A DNA stretch of 64,000 bases from Candidatus Nanohaloarchaea archaeon (GTDB taxonomy: Archaea > Nanohalarchaeota > Nanosalinia > Nanosalinales > Nanosalinaceae). The notes under the pieces were generated by a model. It was given only the letters and a program-made list of their open reading frames with translations, had not been told where the DNA came from and made no database searches. Location: NCBI GenBank assembly GCA_013343275.1, contig CP046106.1:851887-915886 (forward strand), written 5' to 3'. The position numbers and the translations under genes were made by a program. Below, piece after piece: positions 8,848-17,718 of the stretch (the stretch's first letter is position 1; every line of letters begins with the position of its first letter).

Positions 8848-9102
8848 CTAGAGCTTGTCAAAGTGCTCTAGCTCGTAGCTCTGAATGTTCTCAAGCTGCT
8901 CCAGTTTCTCTTCAACAGCGTCTGTACCGCCTTCCTCATCTGTAGTAATGCAGGAAACTTTAACTCCCTTCAATCCGAAAGCAACTTCTTCCTCACCGAT
9001 ATCCTGTACATCAAGGAGATCTCTAAGCTGATCCTTAATTCCCTCTAGATCGGTTTCTGCATCTTCCGGCATGATCTTGTAAACACACGAAATCTTTCCC
9101 AT
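8848..9102 (-). CDS. ef1b: Translation elongation factor 1-beta (aEF1B)
   Basis: An 84-residue guanine-nucleotide exchange factor for aEF1A, of standard archaeal length. Diagnostic segments are VYKIMPEDAETDLEG at the N-terminus, VAFGLKGVKVSCI in the middle and DEEGGTDAVEEKLEQL toward the end. A Shine-Dalgarno-like AGGTGA (complement of 9113-9118) precedes the start by about ten bases, and a TATA-like GTTTTAAC lies farther upstream on the minus strand near 9143. It reads away from tRNA-Arg and toward the mini zinc-finger gene. Confidence 0.93.
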   Translation of the reverse strand: MGKISCVYKIMPEDAETDLEGIKDQLRDLLDVQDIGEEEVAFGLKGVKVSCITTDEEGGTDAVEEKLEQLENIQSYELEHFDKL

Positions 9103-9355
9103 AAAGTTTGATTCACCTAAGAATACAGTGGAGAAGAAAAAGTTAAAACAAGAATGGAGAAAAAGAGGAGAAATGCTAAAAACAGGCCTGAGATCACTTA
9201 ATCAGACTAAAGGCCTAGTTTGTCCTTGATCTTCTGAATGTATTTTTTCAGCATAGCGAACCACTTACAAAAACCAATAAAACAGAGGGCTGTTAAAAAG
9301 GTTTGCACTACCATCTCGAACCGGTTTTAAAAATAGCCTACAGAGTAATGAATAG

Positions 9356-9427
9356 GCCCTCATGGTCTAGTGGAAAGACGGCACCTTGCGGAGGTGCAGA
9401 TCCAGGGTTCAAATCCCTGTGAGGGCG
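9356..9427 (+). tRNA. tRNA-Arg (anticodon GCG)
   Basis: A full cloverleaf: acceptor GCCCTCA pairs with TGAGGGC, anticodon stem GCACC/GGTGC encloses TTGCGGA (anticodon GCG, reads CGC/CGU), and the T-arm has GGTTCAAATCC. CCA is not encoded. A TATA-like TTTTAAAAATA lies at 9325-9335. Confidence 0.95.
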
Positions 9428-9514
9428 TCTTGTTACGCTCTTGACGAAACTTCAAGAGAAGTTTCTGTGAACGCACAAAATCTCTGATTTTGGAGTGCCA
9501 TGCAATCAGCCATT

Positions 9515-9898
9515 CTATGGATCGCTGTTATCTTCTTCAAAATTCAGGGCCTTTGAATTGATACAGTATCTTTTGCCGGTAGGCTGCGGGCCGTCGTCGA
9601 ATACATGGCCTAGGTGAGATCCACATTGTGAGCATAGTACTTCCACTCTGTTCATACCATGGCTCTGGTCTTCCTGAAGCTCAATGTTCTCCATCACAGC
9701 ATCTTTGAAACTAGGCCACTTGTTGGAGCTAAACTTGTCCTCTGACTGGAAAAGTTTCTGTCCACAGGCCTTGCATCGGTAGATTCCTTCTTCGTCGTAA
9801 TCGATATACTCTCCGGTTCCAGGAGCTTCTGTACCTGACTCTCTAAGTATACGGTATTCCTCCTCAGATAGTTTCTCTTTCAGTTCTTCCTCATCCAT
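9515..9898 (-). CDS. msrB: Peptide methionine-(R)-S-oxide reductase
   Basis: The 127-residue protein reduces methionine-R-sulfoxide in oxidised proteins. It has the two structural zinc pairs CKAC (42-45) and CSQC (89-92), the family segments NKWPSF and GSHLGHVFDDGP, and the catalytic cysteine at about residue 112 in RYCINSKAL. Length is typical. It is divergent from a DUF192 gene with a short shared promoter region. No msrA lies nearby. Confidence 0.95.
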   Translation of the reverse strand: MDEEELKEKLSEEEYRILRESGTEAPGTGEYIDYDEEGIYRCKACGQKLFQSEDKFSSNKWPSFKDAVMENIELQEDQSHGMNRVEVLCSQCGSHLGHVFDDGPQPTGKRYCINSKALNFEEDNSDP

Positions 9899-9937
9899 GA
9901 AACATGATTTATGGCTTGTCCGGCAAATATCTTTTCC

Positions 9938-10276
9938 ATGGAGATCGATACAGGGGAGAAAGTTATCGAGGCAGAAGTAGCCAACACAGTTTTGAAAAGG
10001 GCGAAAGGCCTCGCTCTCAAAGATTCAGGCAAGATGCTTTTCCAGTTTAACAGAGACACTAATGCCAGTATAGATATGATGCTCCTCTCGGAACCTCTAT
10101 ACCTGTACTTCATGAACTCAGATAAAGAAGTGATCGATGTCCAGAAAGCTGAGCCATGGACCACAAACCCGAAGACCTGGAAGCTCTACTCTCCGGACAG
10201 ACTTTACAGATATCTCCTGGAAAGCTTCGAGAAGCTGGAGATCGAGGAAGGCCAGCAGCTGGAATTTGACTTATAA
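9938..10276 (+). CDS. DUF192 (COG1430) family protein
   Basis: A 112-residue protein with the DUF192 pattern: an N-terminal strand pair (VIEAEVANTVLKRAKGL), the NASIDMMLLSEPL segment, then NSDKEVIDVQKAEPW. The family's function is unsettled; small monodomain members are common in archaea. I prefer ATG 9938 to an upstream in-frame ATG at 9911, because the TATA-like GATTTATGG at 9906-9914 would overlap the longer form and predicts a leaderless transcript at 9938. It is divergent from msrB. Confidence 0.75.
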   Translation: MEIDTGEKVIEAEVANTVLKRAKGLALKDSGKMLFQFNRDTNASIDMMLLSEPLYLYFMNSDKEVIDVQKAEPWTTNPKTWKLYSPDRLYRYLLESFEKLEIEEGQQLEFDL

Positions 10277-10299
10277 GATTTCCAGATGAAATAAAGGTT

Positions 10300-10980
10300 A
10301 TGGAACTTTCAAAATTCTGCCCAAGATGCGGCGAAGAAACAGACGCCCTTTATGGCGAAGGAAAGAAGCTGTGCGCTGACTGCTACACAGACAAGAATGA
10401 TCTGCTGGATATACCTGATAAGGTAGAGATAGATGTCTGTACGGTCTGCGGACGAATGAAACATCACGGCGAATGGATCGAGGCCTACTCTGTGCAGGAT
10501 CAGCTTGCAGAGAAGTTCTCGGATTTCGCTGAGGAGGATGTCGAGATGCAGCTGCAGTTCTGGGAGGAGGAAGACCAGATGTACGTCAGAGTACATGCCA
10601 GTAAAGGCCCGATGGAGGACTCCTACGATACGCAGGTAGTTTTCAAGAACCAGCAGTGCAGAGACTGCTCCAAGTTCCAGGGAGGTTTCTACAAGGCCAA
10701 GATCCAGCTTCGTGGAGATACCGACCTCGAACCTGTATCAAACGATATCGTCGATAAAGCTGCTGAACTGACGAACGAAACACGTAAGGATTTCCTGGCT
10801 AACGTAGAGGAGAACGATCACGGTTTCGACTTCTTCCTTTCTACAGAGCCTATGAACAAGAAAATTCTCGGCATGCTGAGAGATGAGTACGATCCCGAGA
10901 TCAAGAGAAGCTACGAGCTCGTTGGCGAAGAGAACGGCGAGAAGGTTTACCGGAATGTCGTATCAGTAAGACTAGATTAG
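10300..10980 (+). CDS. NMD3-like ribosome-associated zinc protein
   Basis: A 226-residue protein homologous to the core of eukaryotic NMD3, the 60S export adaptor. It has the family's zinc cysteines: CPRCGEE and CADCYTD at the N-terminus, CTVCGRM near residue 48, and CRDCSKFQGGFYKAKIQLR farther on. Archaeal homologs are shorter than eukaryotic ones, as here, and are thought to act in large-subunit biogenesis. A TATA-like CTTATAAGA at 10270-10278 predicts a leaderless start at 10300. Confidence 0.85.
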   Translation: MELSKFCPRCGEETDALYGEGKKLCADCYTDKNDLLDIPDKVEIDVCTVCGRMKHHGEWIEAYSVQDQLAEKFSDFAEEDVEMQLQFWEEEDQMYVRVHASKGPMEDSYDTQVVFKNQQCRDCSKFQGGFYKAKIQLRGDTDLEPVSNDIVDKAAELTNETRKDFLANVEENDHGFDFFLSTEPMNKKILGMLRDEYDPEIKRSYELVGEENGEKVYRNVVSVRLD

Positions 10981-11016
10981 AAAGACTATTAAAGCGAAAT
11001 TGTACAGTTTGTTAAC

Positions 11017-11922
11017 ATGAGATCGAGACCTGTATTAGGTCTGTTAGTTCTAACAGTGATTGTTTCTGGCTGTGTAGGCCAGAGTCAAAATGTAGATAAA
11101 CCGGCTTCGGACAGTGTTGATCTTTCGGAGTATAAGTCTAAGCTGACAGGTTCTTCTTTTCAGGTGACTTATGAGAATTCTCGAATGATAAGGAAGACGA
11201 TAAGTGTTAGTCAAGGAAGGATAATGTTGATTAATTCTACGAGCATGACTTCTACTGTAAATAGTTATAATACTATCTATAGACCTCCCAAAGATAAGGA
11301 TTCTGGAGCAGAATACCTTTGGTGCCTAGAGAAGGGCATGAATTGCCGTTATTACAGCGAAGGATTTGAGACGACGACACCGATATTCATAGAAGATATT
11401 ACAGATATTGAAGTAAGCAAAATCGGTTCTAAAAGCGTCAATGGTAGAGGATGTACTCGTTACAGATTTACATCAGTGAAGCCTGGAATCTTCGGCAAAG
11501 GGTTGAAAAACAAACTCGGGAGATACGGAAAAATTAACGCCACAGCATGTCTGGATGAACAGGAAGGATTTATTGTGTCGCTAACAGGAACGGCAGAGAC
11601 GAAGTATGGTAAAACAGAGTACAGTTACAAGGCCGTAGGGTTCCAGAACGAGGTAATTGAAGCTCAACCTCCAGCAGCTGCAGTCAACCTAAACTGTGAG
11701 CAAAAAACCGGAGAAGTAGCCGTCTTCACAGACCCCACAGAAGTCAAAATAAAGCTGAAAGCATCCAATGGGGGCACTGCCAGCACCACTACTGTAGAAC
11801 TAAGTCAGAACTGGGAAAACAGGCAAATTTCAGGGCTGAACTTCCCTGAATCAAGTTTTATGGTGTTTCCCTACATCAGCGGTGAAAAAATCAAGGAAGG
11901 TGCCTCAGCATGCCTTTCATAG
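11017..11922 (+). CDS. Predicted secreted lipoprotein, family not recognised
   Basis: The 301-residue product begins with a lipoprotein signal (RSRPVLGLLVLTVIVSGC), with the lipobox cysteine at about residue 19, so it should be anchored outside the membrane. The remainder is a soluble, beta-rich looking domain with internal cysteines (WCLEKGMNCRYY, GRGCTRYRF, TACLDEQ, LNCEQK, SACLS). It is less acidic and its codons are more AT-rich than its neighbours. It has its own TATA-like element near 10986. Function unknown. Confidence 0.65.
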   Translation: MRSRPVLGLLVLTVIVSGCVGQSQNVDKPASDSVDLSEYKSKLTGSSFQVTYENSRMIRKTISVSQGRIMLINSTSMTSTVNSYNTIYRPPKDKDSGAEYLWCLEKGMNCRYYSEGFETTTPIFIEDITDIEVSKIGSKSVNGRGCTRYRFTSVKPGIFGKGLKNKLGRYGKINATACLDEQEGFIVSLTGTAETKYGKTEYSYKAVGFQNEVIEAQPPAAAVNLNCEQKTGEVAVFTDPTEVKIKLKASNGGTASTTTVELSQNWENRQISGLNFPESSFMVFPYISGEKIKEGASACLS

Positions 11923-12062
11923 ACGAAAGGTCTTCAAAACCAGAGATATGAATAGCAGAACTGTCAAGAGAGTATTACTGTCCCATAACTGTACATCGAT
12001 AAAAATATTCAGAAAAACTGCAGTTACATAATCTTTAATTATGAGTGGACCATAGTAAACCT

Positions 12063-12233
12063 ATGTACTCTCATAAAGAAAGACTGTTAATGGCCAGTCT
12101 GGGAGCAGTCCTAATTCTAAGTTATTATGCCTCTAAAGCAGTTCTCGGCGAGAGCCTAATTTTGAAGATATTCTTCGGAACGCTGCTACTAATAACATCA
12201 GCAATATCAAGCAAGAAGCAGCTAGGCCTATAA
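12063..12233 (+). CDS. Small two-helix membrane protein
   Basis: A 56-residue protein with two hydrophobic helices (LLMASLGAVLILSYYA and ILKIFFGTLLLITSAI) around a short loop. The start at ATG 12063 is favoured over an in-frame GTG at 12045 because a TATA-like CTTTAATT at 12033-12040 places transcription start at about 12062. It sits alone between a lipoprotein gene and aIF1A. No family recognised. The 260 bases that follow hold only the promoter of the next gene. Confidence 0.5.
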   Translation: MYSHKERLLMASLGAVLILSYYASKAVLGESLILKIFFGTLLLITSAISSKKQLGL

Positions 12234-12493
12234 ACCATTTTAAGTACGGGAAAGAGAGTAAAAACTTCTGAATGCTGTATTTTCCTATATAGATTATAGT
12301 ATCTCTCCCTTTATTCTCAGAACCTGATTCTGCATAAATCCGGGACAAGTCAGAGCTAGCACAGTTATGAATACCTCTAGGGCGTTATTACCTGACTACA
12401 TATACCGCTGTCTCGGCTATGCTGAGAACTCGTCCAGAATTTCATTCAGGAAGCCAAATCAGAGTTAAAAATGTTCCCGCAGAAAGTTTTTCT

Positions 12494-12808
12494 ATGAGCA
12501 ATCAAGACGAAGAGGAGCAAGTAAAAAGAGTACGCAGGCCGGAAGGCGATGAAGTGCTCGGAATTGTACTAAGAAAAGAAGGAGGCGGAAAATACCGCGT
12601 ATACTGTACAGATGGCGAAGAAAGAATCTGCCGAATCCCTGGATCGAAGAAGAGAGGCCTATGGGTGAAAAGAGACTCTGTAGTACTAGTTGATCCATGG
12701 GATATCCAGGGCGACGAAAAAGGAGACATCGTAAACAGCTACTCCAACGCAGAGACACGATGGCTTGAAGACCACGACTTCCTAGACGAGATAGAGGAAT
12801 TTCTCTAA
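12494..12808 (+). CDS. eif1a: Translation initiation factor aIF1A
   Basis: The 104-residue protein is an S1/OB-fold factor that binds the small ribosomal subunit A site during initiation. Family segments: DEVLGIVLRKEGGGKYRVYC, CRIPGSKKRGLWVKRD and DPWDIQGDEKGDIV. ATG 12494 gives the usual length; an in-frame ATG at 12419 would add 25 atypical residues, and a TATA-like GTTAAAAAT at about 12463-12471 fits a leaderless start at 12494. It leads the aIF1A-Rio1-KH cluster, an arrangement common in archaea. Confidence 0.92.
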   Translation: MSNQDEEEQVKRVRRPEGDEVLGIVLRKEGGGKYRVYCTDGEERICRIPGSKKRGLWVKRDSVVLVDPWDIQGDEKGDIVNSYSNAETRWLEDHDFLDEIEEFL

Positions 12809-12833
12809 CCATTTTCCCACCAACTAATTTCTT

Positions 12834-13607
12834 ATGAAAGACGAAAATATAGACTTCCGCGAACGCTGGAAAGAAAGAAGCCGCCAGATGTTTGACAGCT
12901 CAGAAGGAAAAAAGGCCTTCGAAAACGTATTCGACAACGAAACCAAGAAAGCTTTGCTTAAACTGGGCGATAGAAAAGTTCTCGACCGACTGTACGGCAC
13001 GATAGAATCCGGAAAGGAATCAGCAGTTTTCCTGGCAGATACATCCGAAGGAGAAAGAGTAATAGTCAAGATATACATGACACAGGCCGGTTCCTTCCGG
13101 GAAATGGAGAAATATCTCCGGGGAGATCAGAGGTTCAGGAACTTCAAATCCGACAGGAGATCAGTAATCAATGAATGGTGTAAGAAAGAGTTCAAGAACC
13201 TGAAAAAAGCCGCTAACGTAGTTAGATGTCCGGAGCCGAAGGCCTTCCAGAAAAACATACTTGTAATGGAGTTTATAGGCGAAGAGTTCTCCCCCTACCC
13301 TAAACTGAAGGATGTGGAAATTGAGAACCCTGAAGAGGCCTTTCAGAAGATAAAAAGAAACATTAAGGAGCTCTGGCAGGAAGAAAAAATGGTTCACGGC
13401 GACCTGTCCGAGTACAATATCCTGATGACTGAAGAGCAGGAGGTATGGATTGATTTCTCACAGGGAGTCCACAAATCCCATCCAGAGGCCGTAGAACTGC
13501 TTAAAAGAGATGTCAAGAATATGGCCTCTTTCTTCAACAGGCAGGGTGCCGACATCGATGAACAGGAAGCGGTACAACAGGTTTTAGACGCTCTAGAGGA
13601 CCTGTAA
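12834..13607 (+). CDS. rio1: RIO1-type protein kinase/ATPase
   Basis: The 257-residue protein is an atypical kinase/ATPase acting late in small-subunit maturation. It has the glycine-poor ATP loop GTIESGKESAVF, the lysine in VIVKIYM, the RIO signature YLRGDQRFRNF, the hinge LVMEFIG, catalytic HGDLSEYNIL, and WIDFSQGV in place of DFG. Length is normal. It lies between aIF1A and a KH-domain ribosome-assembly factor, so the three genes share a theme of small-subunit assembly and initiation. Confidence 0.94.
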   Translation: MKDENIDFRERWKERSRQMFDSSEGKKAFENVFDNETKKALLKLGDRKVLDRLYGTIESGKESAVFLADTSEGERVIVKIYMTQAGSFREMEKYLRGDQRFRNFKSDRRSVINEWCKKEFKNLKKAANVVRCPEPKAFQKNILVMEFIGEEFSPYPKLKDVEIENPEEAFQKIKRNIKELWQEEKMVHGDLSEYNILMTEEQEVWIDFSQGVHKSHPEAVELLKRDVKNMASFFNRQGADIDEQEAVQQVLDALEDL

Positions 13608-13660
13608 AACAGTTTTAAGGTATAAAAAGCTTGTCAGGCCCATAATATATAGAAAGTATA

Positions 13661-14164
13661 ATGAAGGAAGTGATGGTGCCTGAGGATAGAATTGGGGCTG
13701 TAATAGGTTCTGACGGTGAGACCAAGGAAGAGCTTGAAGATCTCACTGACTGCGACGTTACTATAGAGGACAACCAGGTAGCGATCGACGGAGAACCTCT
13801 GGAAGAAATGGATGCCCAGAAAATAGTGAAGGCAATTGGCAGAGGTTTCAACCCTGAAAAGGCCTTCAAGCTTGTCGAAAGAGATGTAACACTACATTTA
13901 ATGGATATCGGCCGCTATGCAAATACGAAGAACGCTGAAGAACGATTGAAAGGCCGTGTAATCGGTAGAGAGGGTGAGGCCCGTAAACACATCGAGAAGA
14001 TGGCACAGGTAGATATCTCTGTTTATGGAACTACTATCGGAATAATTGGGAAGGCCCAGAATATTGAGGTCGCAATGGAAGCTATCAACATGCTCTTGAA
14101 CGGTAGCTCTCACTCAACAGCATATAATTACCTGGAGAAAAATCAGGATAAGATAAAAAGGTAG
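13661..14164 (+). CDS. KH-domain ribosome biogenesis factor (Dim2/Pno1-like)
   Basis: A 167-residue protein with two KH domains. The first has VPEDRIGAVIGSDGETKEEL; the second has LKGRVIGREGEARKHIEKM, each with a GxxG loop. This matches the archaeal Dim2/Pno1 family, which binds the 16S 3' end and cooperates with Rio1. Its position directly downstream of rio1 is the usual archaeal order. A TATA-like GGTATAAAAA lies at 13619-13628. Confidence 0.9.
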   Translation: MKEVMVPEDRIGAVIGSDGETKEELEDLTDCDVTIEDNQVAIDGEPLEEMDAQKIVKAIGRGFNPEKAFKLVERDVTLHLMDIGRYANTKNAEERLKGRVIGREGEARKHIEKMAQVDISVYGTTIGIIGKAQNIEVAMEAINMLLNGSSHSTAYNYLEKNQDKIKR

Positions 14165-14183
14165 ATTTGAAAAACGTGATATT

Positions 14184-15776
14184 ATGGCAAACGGAGTAGA
14201 AGAAGGCATGGAAGCAGAAGGCGGAGACCATAGAGAGATTTCCGTCGCTGAATTCTTTGAGAAAAACAAACACCTTCTAGGTTTCGAAAACGCGCAGAAA
14301 TCCATTATAACGGTAGTTAAAGAAGCTGTGGACAACTCGCTGGACGCATGTGAGGAAGATGAGATTCTTCCGGAAGTACACGTCCTTATAGATGAATATG
14401 CTGACGACAAATGCAGGATAGAGATCAGAGACAACGCTATAGGACTGGATAGAGAGACAATTCCAAAAGTTTTCGGTAAGCTTCTCTACGGTTCCAAGTT
14501 CCACAAGCTCCAGCAGAGCCGTGGACAGCAGGGAATAGGAATTTCTGCGTCCGCAATGTACGCACAGTTGACAACAGGAGAGCCTGTTACAGTCTACTCC
14601 AAGCAGGAAGGCGAGCCATGCCACAGATTCGTTGTAAGAATTGATACAGAGGAGAACGAGCCAGAAATTATAGAAGACGAAGTAGTAGATCCAGAGAGTG
14701 ATGAATTCCCTGGCGACAAAGACTACTACTTCGATCACGGAACCAGCATCGAAATGAACGTAGAGGCCAAGTACACAAGAGGCCACCACTCAGTATACAA
14801 CTACCTCAAGCACACGGCAATCATGAACCCGTACGCAAGGATTGTTCTACGGGAGCCTGATGGAAACAAGGTAGAGTTCCCGAGAGTTTCGAAGGATCTA
14901 CCTGAGAAGCCGAAGGAAATCAAGCCCCACCTGCACGGTGTAGAACTGGGCGTAGTTCTCAGAATGATTGACAACAGCGATGCAAGAACAGTAAGCAGCT
15001 TCCTGCAGAACGAGTTCACAAGAGTAGGAAGAACCTCCGCACAGGAAGTATGCGACGAAGCAGGAATCGACGACGGCAGAAGACCAAATACATTAGACAA
15101 AGACGAAGTAGAGGATCTGCTAGACGCAGCAGAGAGGGTAAACCTTCAGAGCCCGCCGACAGACTGCCTATCGCCTATCGGAGAGGAACTGATGGAGAAA
15201 GGCCTGACAAAAGAACTCAACCCGGAGTTTACAGAAACAATTACTCGAAAACCAACAGTATACAAAGGAAATCCTTTCCAGGTAGAAGTAGGCCTTGCAT
15301 GGGGAGGAGACATCGAAGACGAAGGAAGCTTCGAAGAACTAAGATACGCAAACAAAGTACCGCTACTATACAAAAAGAGTGCATGCGTAACGACAAAGGC
15401 TATTGAGAACGTTTCCTGGAACCGTTACAATATCAGCCAGACAGGAAACAGGCCTCAAGGCCCACTGTACATCTCCATCCACATAGCCTCCGTATGGGTA
15501 CCTTTCACATCTGAAGGAAAGGAAGCCGTAGCCAACTATGACCCTATCCGGAAAGAGATGAAGCTGGCCCTGCAGGAAGCAGGAAGAAAGCTTGGAAAGT
15601 ACCTCAAAAGGAAGGAAAGGAAGGAGATTCAGGAAAAGAAGAAGAGGCAGCTTACAAGCTACGCTCAGGAAATGGGGCCTGCAATCGCCCAGCTTGCCGG
15701 TGAAGGAGATCCAGAAGAAATCGAAGAAGAAATACAGGCCATGGTGCAAAGGGATTACAACCCTGAGCAGCTTTAG
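14184..15776 (+). CDS. top6B: DNA topoisomerase VI subunit B
   Basis: The 530-residue ATPase subunit of the type IIB topoisomerase that decatenates and relaxes DNA. GHKL motifs are visible: KEAVDNSLDAC (about 46-56), DNAIGLD and the glycine-rich GQQGIGISASAM. The transducer domain and a lysine-rich C-terminal region follow (KRKERKEIQEKKKRQL). A GTGAT site (14176-14180) precedes the start, so it is likely co-transcribed with the KH gene. A 16-codon ORF bridges it to top6A. Confidence 0.96.
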   Translation: MANGVEEGMEAEGGDHREISVAEFFEKNKHLLGFENAQKSIITVVKEAVDNSLDACEEDEILPEVHVLIDEYADDKCRIEIRDNAIGLDRETIPKVFGKLLYGSKFHKLQQSRGQQGIGISASAMYAQLTTGEPVTVYSKQEGEPCHRFVVRIDTEENEPEIIEDEVVDPESDEFPGDKDYYFDHGTSIEMNVEAKYTRGHHSVYNYLKHTAIMNPYARIVLREPDGNKVEFPRVSKDLPEKPKEIKPHLHGVELGVVLRMIDNSDARTVSSFLQNEFTRVGRTSAQEVCDEAGIDDGRRPNTLDKDEVEDLLDAAERVNLQSPPTDCLSPIGEELMEKGLTKELNPEFTETITRKPTVYKGNPFQVEVGLAWGGDIEDEGSFEELRYANKVPLLYKKSACVTTKAIENVSWNRYNISQTGNRPQGPLYISIHIASVWVPFTSEGKEAVANYDPIRKEMKLALQEAGRKLGKYLKRKERKEIQEKKKRQLTSYAQEMGPAIAQLAGEGDPEEIEEEIQAMVQRDYNPEQL

Positions 15777-15786
15777 GTGATCAAGA

Positions 15787-15837
15787 ATGAAAATCAAAGA
15801 TTTTCCAGTTTACTTACACACAGAAGGTGAGAAGTAA
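15787..15837 (+). CDS. 16-codon ORF bridging top6B and top6A
   Basis: A mini-ORF (MKIKDFPVYLHTEGEK) fills the gap between the two topoisomerase VI genes. GGTGAT (15775-15780) stands six bases before its ATG, and its TAA overlaps the top6A ATG by one base (TAATG). Its last codons contain the GAAGGTGAG that acts as the Shine-Dalgarno for top6A. This suggests translational coupling through a short leader peptide. Whether it is translated cannot be told from the sequence alone. Confidence 0.4.
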   Translation: MKIKDFPVYLHTEGEK

Positions 15838-16967
15838 TGCCAAAGAAAGATCTAGCAAATGATGAACGCACCCTAGATAAGTTGACACGTCTAGGGCAGA
15901 AACTTAGAAACCAGCTTAAAGACCCTGAGAACGATAACTTGACGATTGATACAAAGGTAAGATCCCGTTCCAACGTTGAATACGACGAAGAAGAAGGAAG
16001 GCTTTCGCTTGGAGACAGTTACTCCACAAGAAAGTTCCTGAACATCAGCCACGCCAGAAAGTTCATGCAGACAACTCTCGTAGCGAACAAGGCAAAGGAA
16101 CTGGTCGAGCAGGGAAGAACAGCATCGATCAGAGAGGTCTACTACCAGCTGAAGCACAGCGTACCCGGCCTTGACGAAAACACGTTCGAAGACCAGGACG
16201 AATCCAACAACGTAGTAGTCGATATCGAGACAGCAACAGGCGCAATCAGAGAGGATCTACACCTGTTCGCAGAACCAAAAGGACGTCTCTTCGGACCGAT
16301 CAAGATCAACGACTCCGGAGACATAATCGACGGTATGAGCATGGGATCAGCAGGAATGGCAATCCCATCGATCGTCGACCACCTCGAGTTCGAAGAACAC
16401 TCCGCAGACTTCATCCTCGTAGTCGAGACATCTGCGATGGTTAACAGACTGGTCGAAGAAGACTTCCACGACGAACACAACGCAATCCTGATCGGAACAG
16501 GAGGACAGCCAGCACGTGGAGCAAGAAGACTCATCAACATGATGCACAACGAACTGGATCTACCCGTCTACGTATTCACAGACGGCGACCCATGGGGATA
16601 CTACATCTACTCAGTCCTCAAATCCGGCTCCATGAGCCTCGCCTTCCAGTCCGACAGACTAGCAACACCGGACGCCAAGCTTATCGGTATGACAATGGAA
16701 GATATCGAGGAATACGGCCTCGAACACGTAACAGAAGACCTGAAAGGAAAGCCGAAAGACAGTGGAGGCCCAACCAAGGACTTCAAGAGAATCCACGACG
16801 TCATGGACTACGAATGGATGCAGACCGACGACTGGCAGAAACAGTTCCAGAAAATGCTCGACAAAGGCGTCAGAGTAGAACAACAGGCCCTAGCATCACA
16901 GAGCCTGGAGTTCGTGGCCAACGAGTATCTGCCGAAGAAGATCGAGAACAAAGAGTTCCTGGATTAG
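15837..16967 (+). CDS. top6A: DNA topoisomerase VI subunit A (Spo11-like)
   Basis: The 376-residue DNA-cleaving subunit, homologous to Spo11. The catalytic tyrosine lies in IREVYYQLK (Tyr 102 or 103) of the winged-helix domain, and the Toprim domain has ILVVETSAMVNRLVEE and the metal motif FTDGDPWGYYI. Length is normal. It ends near a strong inverted repeat that probably ends transcription. The start overlaps the stop of the preceding 16-codon ORF. Confidence 0.96.
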   Translation: MPKKDLANDERTLDKLTRLGQKLRNQLKDPENDNLTIDTKVRSRSNVEYDEEEGRLSLGDSYSTRKFLNISHARKFMQTTLVANKAKELVEQGRTASIREVYYQLKHSVPGLDENTFEDQDESNNVVVDIETATGAIREDLHLFAEPKGRLFGPIKINDSGDIIDGMSMGSAGMAIPSIVDHLEFEEHSADFILVVETSAMVNRLVEEDFHDEHNAILIGTGGQPARGARRLINMMHNELDLPVYVFTDGDPWGYYIYSVLKSGSMSLAFQSDRLATPDAKLIGMTMEDIEEYGLEHVTEDLKGKPKDSGGPTKDFKRIHDVMDYEWMQTDDWQKQFQKMLDKGVRVEQQALASQSLEFVANEYLPKKIENKEFLD

Positions 16968-16988
16968 ACCTGGTATAGGTAAAAATTG

Positions 16989-17012
16989 TAAAGGCCTTTT
17001 ATAGGGCCTTTA
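16989..17012. terminator. Bidirectional terminator-like hairpin
   Basis: TAAAGGCC (16989-16996) pairs with GGCCTTTA (17005-17012) around an 8-base loop, followed by a pyrimidine-rich run. It lies between the convergent top6A and 17031-17570 genes, so it may serve both. Confidence 0.5.
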
Positions 17013-17030
17013 GCTTTTACTTCTCTTTTT

Positions 17031-17570
17031 CTACTTGATTTTAACGCGGTGACGCTTGTATGCGTCGTTAAGTCCATCTGCAGCTTCCTGTAGTGTCGCA
17101 TCACGGCTGCCCTGAAGTCTGGAGTTGATCATTGCAAAACTTCCTCCTACAGCAAGGCCTGGGAGAGCAATCTCAGCATCTCCTGTTGCTGCACCTACAG
17201 CGGCACCGGCAAGGCCTCCAGCAGTACCTATATCAGATACCTTGGCCTTGAGATCCTGCTTATTGTACTTATCTGTAGCTCTTTCATGATTCATACCATC
17301 TACATCGTCTTCAGCCTGTTCAAATGCATCGTCGTAACGACCTTCTAGAGCCGCCGCAACTGTATACTCCAGAGCATCCCGACCTTTCTCCAGAATGCTT
17401 CCCTCCATAATTTCATCCGCATCATCTCTATCTACCTCAATATCGATACCATTCACCTGGCCATGCTCAAGCAGATCAGTCATGGCCTCGTAGTCGTTAT
17501 TTCTGTACATATCACGGACACGAACAGTTTGACCATTGTCCACATCCTCAAGATAATCTTCAAGTCTCAT
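17031..17570 (-). CDS. Hypothetical protein with a glycine-rich hydrophobic segment
   Basis: A 179-residue protein. The N-terminal 115 residues are acidic and helical (MRLEDYLEDVDNG), then residues about 113-147 form a glycine/alanine-rich hydrophobic stretch (GTAGGLAGAAVGAATGD, LPGLAVGGSFAMI), followed by a short basic tail. The hydrophobic part resembles a glycine-zipper helix pair that could insert in or lie on a membrane. No signal peptide. No family recognised; it stands alone, convergent with top6A. Confidence 0.6.
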   Translation of the reverse strand: MRLEDYLEDVDNGQTVRVRDMYRNNDYEAMTDLLEHGQVNGIDIEVDRDDADEIMEGSILEKGRDALEYTVAAALEGRYDDAFEQAEDDVDGMNHERATDKYNKQDLKAKVSDIGTAGGLAGAAVGAATGDAEIALPGLAVGGSFAMINSRLQGSRDATLQEAADGLNDAYKRHRVKIK

Positions 17571-17718
17571 GTTGTTACTGTATAGTTGTAAACTTTTAAC
17601 TGTTGTGGTCTTTTATGGCGTTGGTGGCTGGTAGAGACAGAGAGTTTAGGATCGAAAGAATAGATACCTACCGTTTAAAAGATTCTCGTTCTATCACTAC
17701 AGTACAGACCTGTACAAG

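Noticed and set aside
9207..9254. Minus-strand ORF of 15 codons (MLKKYIQKIKDKLGL) before tRNA-Arg
   Set aside because: It is short and has no clear ribosome-binding site or well-placed promoter.
12133..12348. 71-residue minus-strand ORF with a hydrophobic stretch
   Set aside because: It overlaps the better supported small membrane gene at 12063 and would start with a non-ATG codon without a promoter; likely a shadow.
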